Part shown: positions 58,711 through 64,000 of the stretch, piece by piece | Layout: the number at the start of each line of letters is the position of its first letter | Position numbering within the stretch: position 1 is the first letter of the stretch | Assembly: GCA_947561395.2 (NCBI GenBank) | Contig: OX387194.1 | Location: 21,872,048 to 21,936,047, forward strand | DNA from: Buxus sempervirens | Lineage: Eukaryota > Streptophyta > Magnoliopsida > Buxales > Buxaceae | Direction: 5' to 3' | Length of the DNA: 64,000 nt | Program-made: the position numbers and the translations under genes | Notes under the pieces: generated by a model | Database searches by the model: none | What the model was told of the DNA's origin: nothing | Seen by the model: the letters and a program-made list of their open reading frames with translations, nothing else

Positions 58711-58930
58711 CTTGAGGTACTTAGAGACAAGTTTAGGAATACAGAATAAAAGATGGCCTTATTCTACAGCAATGGAGAAGATCCTATTACTTCTAGAATT
58801 GAAGACAGAAAATAAAAGGGAAAAGGGACTTACCTGGATTGAGCAAGCAGAGCAGCAAGGATTCCTCTCTTCTCTTGGAGCTCCTTAGACTTCAAATTTT
58901 CGTGGCCTTTTGCTTAAGAATCTCCCCTCT

Positions 58931-58937
58931 ATTTATA
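58931..58937 (-). promoter_or_regulatory. TATA box of the split family-B LTR
   Basis: TATAAAT on the minus strand, with a leader and a CCAG|GTAAG donor about 100 bp downstream (boundary 58834). Confidence 0.5.
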
Positions 58938-59138
58938 GGCAAACCCAGGGGCATGGTTGGTCCAGAAGGATATACCAAGATCCCACCAGATTGGGTTAAA
59001 AATAGGGATAATGCCCATCCATGGCCAACAAAGATATTTCGAAAGAATAAAAGAGATAATTCGCTCATTTAAAGAGATATTAGACTGAAGATAAGGCTCA
59101 GAAATCGAGCAAAGATAAAATTCGCACAAATCTAATGC

Positions 59139-59243
59139 GCCCGTAAATGTATTACGGGCAAGTGGTGTCCGTATTTGCATTGTGGGCGCTGCGTGCCCGT
59201 ATACATTTTTTGGGCGCGGCCAACCCGCAGATATAATACGGGC
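59139..59243. repeat. dyad array C: four GCCCGTA-type inverted repeats at 28-bp spacing
   Basis: Left CCG cores start at 59141, 59169, 59197 and 59225, exactly 28 bp apart. The first and fourth have CGG at N11; the second and third have TGG there, as expected from deamination of a methylated CpG. The best pair is GCCCGTA-AATGTAT-TACGGGC. Confidence 0.85.
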
Positions 59244-59810
59244 ACTGCCTAAATTATTGAATTTTATGCATTTTGGCCTGTTTTAAACCCCAATTACATG
59301 TTTTCATTATTTTCTCATTTTGTAGTACAATTTGGGGTGTCTACACACGGTAACACTATGCATGAGCTCATAGAAAGCCAATGCCATAATATAACTCAAC
59401 AATTATATCAATATCAGTGTACGGAAACAAAAGAGAAATAAAACTAACTAAACTAAATCTTTATTACTCCATAAATTTTGAGAAAGTCTTCAAATAAAAT
59501 AAGTAAATCTCTTAATATAAAAATTCTGGACACAAAGGTCTACTACATCACTCACTCTCACCTCTCAATCATAAAATATTCCCTAACTACTGAAAAATAA
59601 ACTCCCTAAAAATATGAATAAAAAATCCTACATAAGACAATAGTAATCGTCCTCTACGTAGTCATCAAACGGATACTCCTCACTAGTACCCTGTGGCTCT
59701 ACCCCAGCAATATCGTCCTCTCCAGAATAGTCTGAAAACAAAACAAAACAAGAATGAGATATAAATCCCAGAAAGTAACACATGCATGAATAAAGCATTT
59801 TATCATACAT

Positions 59811-59841
<31 letters not shown>

Positions 59842-61941
59842 ATTCTCAAGATAGCATGTGTTTCAAATTCAGAACAGTAACGGATAATTCAATTGCAATT
59901 CATTTTTCAATTCAATATCAAAACAATAATTTCCAAATAAATCAAATCCTCGTCATGATGTAACATCACAGGACTCATGAAAACAATACATCTCTGAAAA
60001 GCTAAATGCTTGAGTCAAGGGTTGCCACCTCACGGCTTAGGTGCGAGTTAAGATACACAGTCATCGATTAATTGCGGATCACCCAACCGAGATACAGGGA
60101 GGGCTGACACGTACAATCCAATCAACTGCAACAATGTAGGAATACCAGACCAGGATACATGGTGGGTAGCCCAAAATAACAACATCGAGATACATGACGG
60201 GTGGGATTGCTATAGCACGACCAAATACAGGAAGGCCTCATCAAGATACACGACGGGAGCATATGTGAAACAGGTTTAACCAAACAAAGAAAATACTATT
60301 CTCACTCCTAGCTAGACTATGGATCCATACCAAGCTATGCCCATTAGGCACAAAAAACAAAACACTGAAATCATATAATCTTTGATACCCAAAACAATCA
60401 ACAACGTTCACCATTCATATCAAATCATCCCCAAGATACATGGAGGAAAACAATGCTCAAACTCAAGCTACATGAGTGAGAAATAACCACTCCAAGGTAC
60501 AAAGAAGAAAATATATGCAATTCTTTCAAAACAACACTGGAAACATCTTTAGATAGGTCAAATACAAGTGTAAGAATCACTAAAATCAAAATAAGTTGAA
60601 AAGAAAAGATTTTGAAACGATAAACTTAAATAAAAGCTATTTCAATAGAACGTACCCAAAATCTTTATAAAAATTCAATTTAATCAACGGCCAATGCCAA
60701 CAATCTCAAAACTCTCTAATCTTATTGGTACATAAGTTGGAAATCAATAAAAACAATTTTATAGTAAAAAACTAGGTATATTTCAAAATATCAAATTTTC
60801 TGTCAAGCGCTATTGGGCGCTGGTGCATGCGCTCGTATAAAACTCAATTTGTCAAAGTTGGCTGCTTGGGATCGCGCTCGAGCGTTCTCCCGGGTGCTCG
60901 GCTTACTAAAAATTGTCAACTTTTGAGTTTTGAAAATTTTTAAAAAGCACAGGCACCTTCAGTAGCGCTCAAGCACTGTCGAGCGCCCTGGCAATCAGCT
61001 CAACGCCTAGCATGATGCTTGAACATGATTGCAGGCATCCGTGCAAACACATAAAAATTTGAGTTTTTTGAACTTTACAAAATTTCATATTAAAATCAAA
61101 TAACCCCAAACCAAAACTTCAAATCACTTCGAAAACATTCAAAAACATCCTCTAGACATGTTAGATTAGTTTAAATAAAATTTCGTTTATAAATCAAATC
61201 GAATCAAAACCCATCATATAAAACATACTTTAACAGAGTTTGAGAAAACCAAAACATAACTATCAAACCTACGAAATCCTGGTATAAACCAACATGGTTT
61301 GCTTCGAAAATCATCTTTTAATATGTATCTAAATCATTCATAACAAATAAACAACACTATGCAACGATTAAATAAAAACAAGGGTGTTACTTGTCTTTTT
61401 CACAAGATCCAACTCTAAACTAGTAAAATCAGCAACTCTACTTCTTCTCCTTTATTTCTGGGTATGATTTCTTCTTCCCAACTCTCCAATACACGTCCAG
61501 CAATTGTCCTCTAGTCACACACGTCCAAAACAAGAGAAAGCAACCTTCTATTTTTTTTTTAAATTCCTTTTTATACTTAAAATCTGATTTTTAACCTATT
61601 TAGGAGTTTCTATTCTTCTAAAACAATTACTAGAAGTGTTTGGATGTCCAGCCATGCCCATTTAGGTAATTCCTCCCTATTTAATTAAAATATGATAGCC
61701 TACCTTGCCTATCTATCATTCTCATGCACCTTCACCAAATAAAACTCAAACAAAAGCTCAATTATATACTTACTTGGTTGTTTATTCCTTTTCTTCACAT
61801 CCTTAGCTATCTCTAGACTTGATCTTCCTCTTCACCTCCTATCCATATCAATAAAATTATAATTAATCACTTAATCCAATATTTTCCTCAATAAATTAAT
61901 TAAATTATTTAAAAGGGAAAATTCGGGGGGATTACAACCCA

Positions 61942-62047
61942 GGTGTCTTCCTGCACCCCATCAGGCAGTGGCAACTCTCTGTTCCCCATTTCCTTTCCAG
62001 AAAGCACCCAATCCTTTGTGCTTTCACAGGATATCATGCCAGGAACC
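61942..62047 (+). repeat. family-A long-LTR sequence, right part
   Basis: It resumes the sequence that broke off at 44396: GGTGTCTTCCTGCACCCCAT, then CAGGCAGTGGCAACTC, matching 16734-16765. It ends where the next family-B LTR starts. Confidence 0.8.
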
Positions 62048-62134
62048 TGTAGACACCCCAAATTGCACAATAATTGGCAAAATTCATTCTTTCCTTTAAA
62101 ACCAGCACAAAATTTGAGAATTAAGCATTTTTTC

Positions 62135-62281
62135 TTGTATCCGACAACTCAGGTCGGATACAAATATATCCTTTTATATCCGACAAAAGTTGTCGGATAC
62201 AAGCAGGTATTAATGTATCCGACGACATATGTCGGATACATATATGTGCTCTTGTATCCGACCTGATATGTCGGATACAAG
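62135..62281. repeat. dyad array D: four GTATCCGAC inverted repeats at 39-bp spacing
   Basis: Cores CCG-N11-CGG start at 62141, 62180, 62219 and 62258, exactly 39 bp apart, each with a 7-nt centre (AACTCAG, AAAAGTT, GACATAT, CTGATAT). Arms are perfect for 8-12 bp, the longest being CTTGTATCCGAC/GTCGGATACAAG. Confidence 0.95.
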
Positions 62282-62454
62282 TTTTTTGCTCAAAATTAGG
62301 GTTTTCCGAGAGTTTTCACTTTTTACCATCATATCCTTCATTAAAGGAGTGGAAATCTCGGAAATAGCCTTAGGGTTTAGGTTGGTGGACTCTAGACATC
62401 ATTTTGTGTCTACCATCATGCAAACCCTAACCCTAGCCTTTGCCTATAAAGGAG

Positions 62455-62460
62455 GCTCCT
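62455..62460 (+). promoter_or_regulatory. TATA box of the family-B LTR
   Basis: TATAAA in GCCTATAAAGGAGG lies 174 bp downstream of the dyad array and 85 bp upstream of a splice donor. Confidence 0.5.
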
Positions 62461-62520
62461 CCTTAAGCAAATGGCCAATAAGTTGGAGATTGAAGAGCTC
62501 CGAGTGAAGAAGGGAACTGC

Positions 62521-62790
62521 TGCCACATTGCTTCTAGAAACCCAGGTAAGCCTAAATCCCTCTTTATTTTTCTGTCTTTACATTCTAGAGTTAGTTCTTT
62601 TCTTCTACCCTTCTGTAGAATAAGGCCTACTCTTTGTGTATGCAAACCGCTTCCATATTGCTTCCAGAAACCCAGGTAAGCCTAAATCCCTCTTTATTTT
62701 TCTGTCTTTACATTCTAGAGTTAGTTCTTTTCTTCTACCCTTCTGTAGAATAAGGCCTACTCTTTGTGTATGCAAACCTTTCCTCTACTC
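62521..62790 (+). repeat. 140-bp tandem duplication including a splice donor
   Basis: CCCAGGTAAGCCTAAATCCC appears at 62541 and again at 62681, with almost identical sequence between the copies, so the leader now has two CCAG|GTAAG donors. The near identity implies a recent event. Confidence 0.9.
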
Positions 62791-64000
62791 AAAGTACCTC
62801 AAGACTCCCCCTAGCCGTAAAACGTGAAGGCGGGAACTAGGGGAAACGAGACTGAGGATTGATCCTTAGTGTTAGAACCTTGTTGAAAAGCCTTTTGATT
62901 CTATGAAAACCGTTTCATACTCAAAGCACCCCAAGACTATCTCGAAGAACCGTTAAACGGGGAGAGAAAACTAAGGGAAACGAGAATGGAACGGAACCTT
63001 AGGCCTTTTTAGAACCTCATTTGATTGATATGAATGCTATGTGTTATTGAAGAGTGGATTTGTACACATGCACATATTGCACTTGTTTTGTCGGAATCGG
63101 TTTGTGTTTCGGATCTATCGCATTCATTGTGATAGATCTGAAATAAATAGCCCCAAATAATTCTAGGACATTTCTCAATGATTTTAAAATGATTTGGATT
63201 TATATTGCTCGGATTCCACACACCTTATCACTGTTTTGAGTTGATTTTCTTTAAAAAGGCTAAAACTGGACAGCAGCTATACCCCAACTTCGGACACTCG
63301 TAACTTCATCGTCCGGATGAATTTTGGAGTGATTCCAAAGCCATGGGAAAGGTGACGCTGTCTAGTTTATGCCTGCAAATTTTCATCAATTTTTATGAAG
63401 TGGATTTTTGACACCACTCAGTCGAAGTTGATAGGTCAGTTCAGGCTAGATTGCGGAACATGTCACTTTGACTGAGCGCTATGTGTTCGTTTTATGTCCG
63501 ATTCGAGTGATTCTTATTTTTTTGTTTTCCTTCCGAAGTCTAATTTCAAATCCAGTTAGTTTCATAATTTTTTGATTCCATTTGTGTCATGGGTGACCGA
63601 TTTACTCAGAACTGCTCAACAGCACATTTCTAGGTTAATCTGTGATCCTCGGGGCCTGTTCGGGAGGTCACCCAAGGCACATCTGAATGAATTTTTGTAT
63701 GAGGCTAGTTTCATTTGAAAGATGGCTTTACATACTTAATTCATGCCAAATTTCACGGATTTATATGGAGCCAATTTTTCTAAATGAATTTCCAAAGTTG
63801 CCCACTTGTCACTTTTAACTATCTCCAGCAGCAAATTTCAAATGAGCATAACTCCTAGGATTTTAACCGGATTTGATTGAAAATTTGCATGAGTCTTCTA
63901 TTTATTATAATTTTTCAAATGGATTTGGTTTGATTCAATTTAAATTGGATTTGAATGATTTCAAGACAAATGGCAATATCTTTTACCGAATTTTCCGGAT

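Larger units (their letters stand above)
44453..59345 (-). mobile_element. family-B long LTR, split by a Helitron
   Basis: It starts TGTAGACACCCC at 59345 and ends ATATCTCACA at 44453 (minus strand), with CACGG perfectly duplicated outside (44448-44452 and 59346-59350). The two pieces, 58286-59345 and 44453-45207, total about 1.8 kb and line up with consecutive parts of 31633-34511 and 62048 onward. They include the dyad array, TATA box, splice donor and two copies of the conserved 19-mer. Confidence 0.85.
44402..61936 (-). mobile_element. family-T LTR, split by nested insertions
   Basis: On the minus strand it starts TGTAATCCCCCC at 61936 and ends GGGCGCTACA at 44402, with ACCCA perfectly duplicated outside (44397-44401 and 61937-61941). 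The interior comes in two pieces, 59351-61936 and 44402-44452. The latter, reversed, matches the end of the copy at 3354-5017 (ATGAATAACACGGATCC). Without the insert it is about 2.6 kb with no coding sequence, so it is probably a solo LTR. The 59.35-61.93 kb piece has the inverted GAGATACA motifs and the GAGCGC block of the family. Confidence 0.85.
62048..64000 (+). mobile_element. family-B long LTR (runs past the window end)
   Basis: It starts TGTAGACACCCCAAATTGCA and continues in the same block order as 31633-34511 reversed: dyad array, TATA box at 62455-62460, leader, CCAG|GTAAG donor (62545), and the 19-mer at 62811-62829. The other end and any target duplication are outside the window, so solo versus full element cannot be judged. 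No coding sequence. Confidence 0.75.

Noticed and set aside
62135-62281. The 39-bp periodic array looked at first like a CRISPR-type repeat-spacer array.
   Set aside because: The conserved part is a symmetric dyad with a drifting centre, the linkers are not unique spacers, no cas genes are present, and the DNA is plant nuclear.
62135-62281. TCCGAC could be a DREB/CBF drought-response core.
   Set aside because: The DRE core is (A/G)CCGAC; here T precedes, and the other arrays change the inner bases, so no DRE match is conserved.
1-64000. tRNA, rRNA, snRNA or other standard RNA genes.
   Set aside because: No cloverleaf, B-box or 5S/snRNA-like sequence was recognised. A covariance-model scan (tRNAscan-SE, Rfam) would be the decisive test.

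Overview
The window is plant nuclear DNA, from a flowering plant with a repeat-rich genome. The evidence is plant-type AP2, GATA and RPA32 coding sequence with GT-AG introns, Ty1/copia and chromodomain Ty3/gypsy elements, TRIM elements, a RepHel/RPA Helitron, and hAT, Mutator-like and PIF/Harbinger-like elements with their diagnostic target-site duplications (TSDs). I cannot name the species.

Only one host gene looks intact: a ten-exon gene for the 32-kDa subunit of replication protein A (RPA32/RPA2) at 24103-29924 on the minus strand. It joins in frame to 279 codons plus a stop. A hAT-type MITE sits in intron 8, a Mutator-type MITE lies 265 bp upstream of the start codon, and E2F-like motifs lie between that MITE and the gene. 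Other host sequence is relic: a two-AP2-domain (AP2/TOE-type) pseudogene at 17136-20140 with a copia element inserted 8 bp beyond a splice donor, a GATA zinc-finger fragment inside a PIF/Harbinger-like element at 31049-35199, and a possible receptor-kinase scrap near 6 kb.

Layout: 1-5017 holds three abutting copies of an LTR-like repeat. 8062-13143 is a young, broken chromovirus. 13527-16837 is a long solo LTR. 17459-19669 is the broken copia element. 22.0-23.7 kb holds two small TIR elements. 24-30 kb is the RPA32 gene. 31-35 kb is the Harbinger-like element with a long solo LTR nested in it. 37-40 kb holds a TRIM element, a 1.85-kb hAT-like element and a TRIM LTR. 41.5-42 kb is an L1-type LINE 3' end. 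From 42 kb to about 62 kb the DNA is one nested stack. An old long LTR is split by an LTR of a second family (44402-61936, TSD ACCCA). That LTR is split by a third (44453-59345, TSD CACGG), which is split by a 13-kb Helitron (45208-58285, between A and T). The Helitron encodes a 1490-codon RepHel and a nine-exon RPA70-like protein, broken only by four stop codons, each explicable by C-to-T change. From 62048 to the window end is another long LTR.

The most unusual signal is inside the long LTRs. Five separate copies carry arrays of short inverted repeats. In all of them the sites share the geometry CCG-N11-CGG with a 7-nt centre, while the bases next to the core and outside it differ between copies and change in a compensating way on both arms. 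The arrays repeat every 39 bp in two copies and every 28 bp in two others; the difference is about one helical turn. In three copies the array lies about 170-460 bp upstream of a TATA box that is followed by a leader with a splice donor, which is an enhancer-like position.
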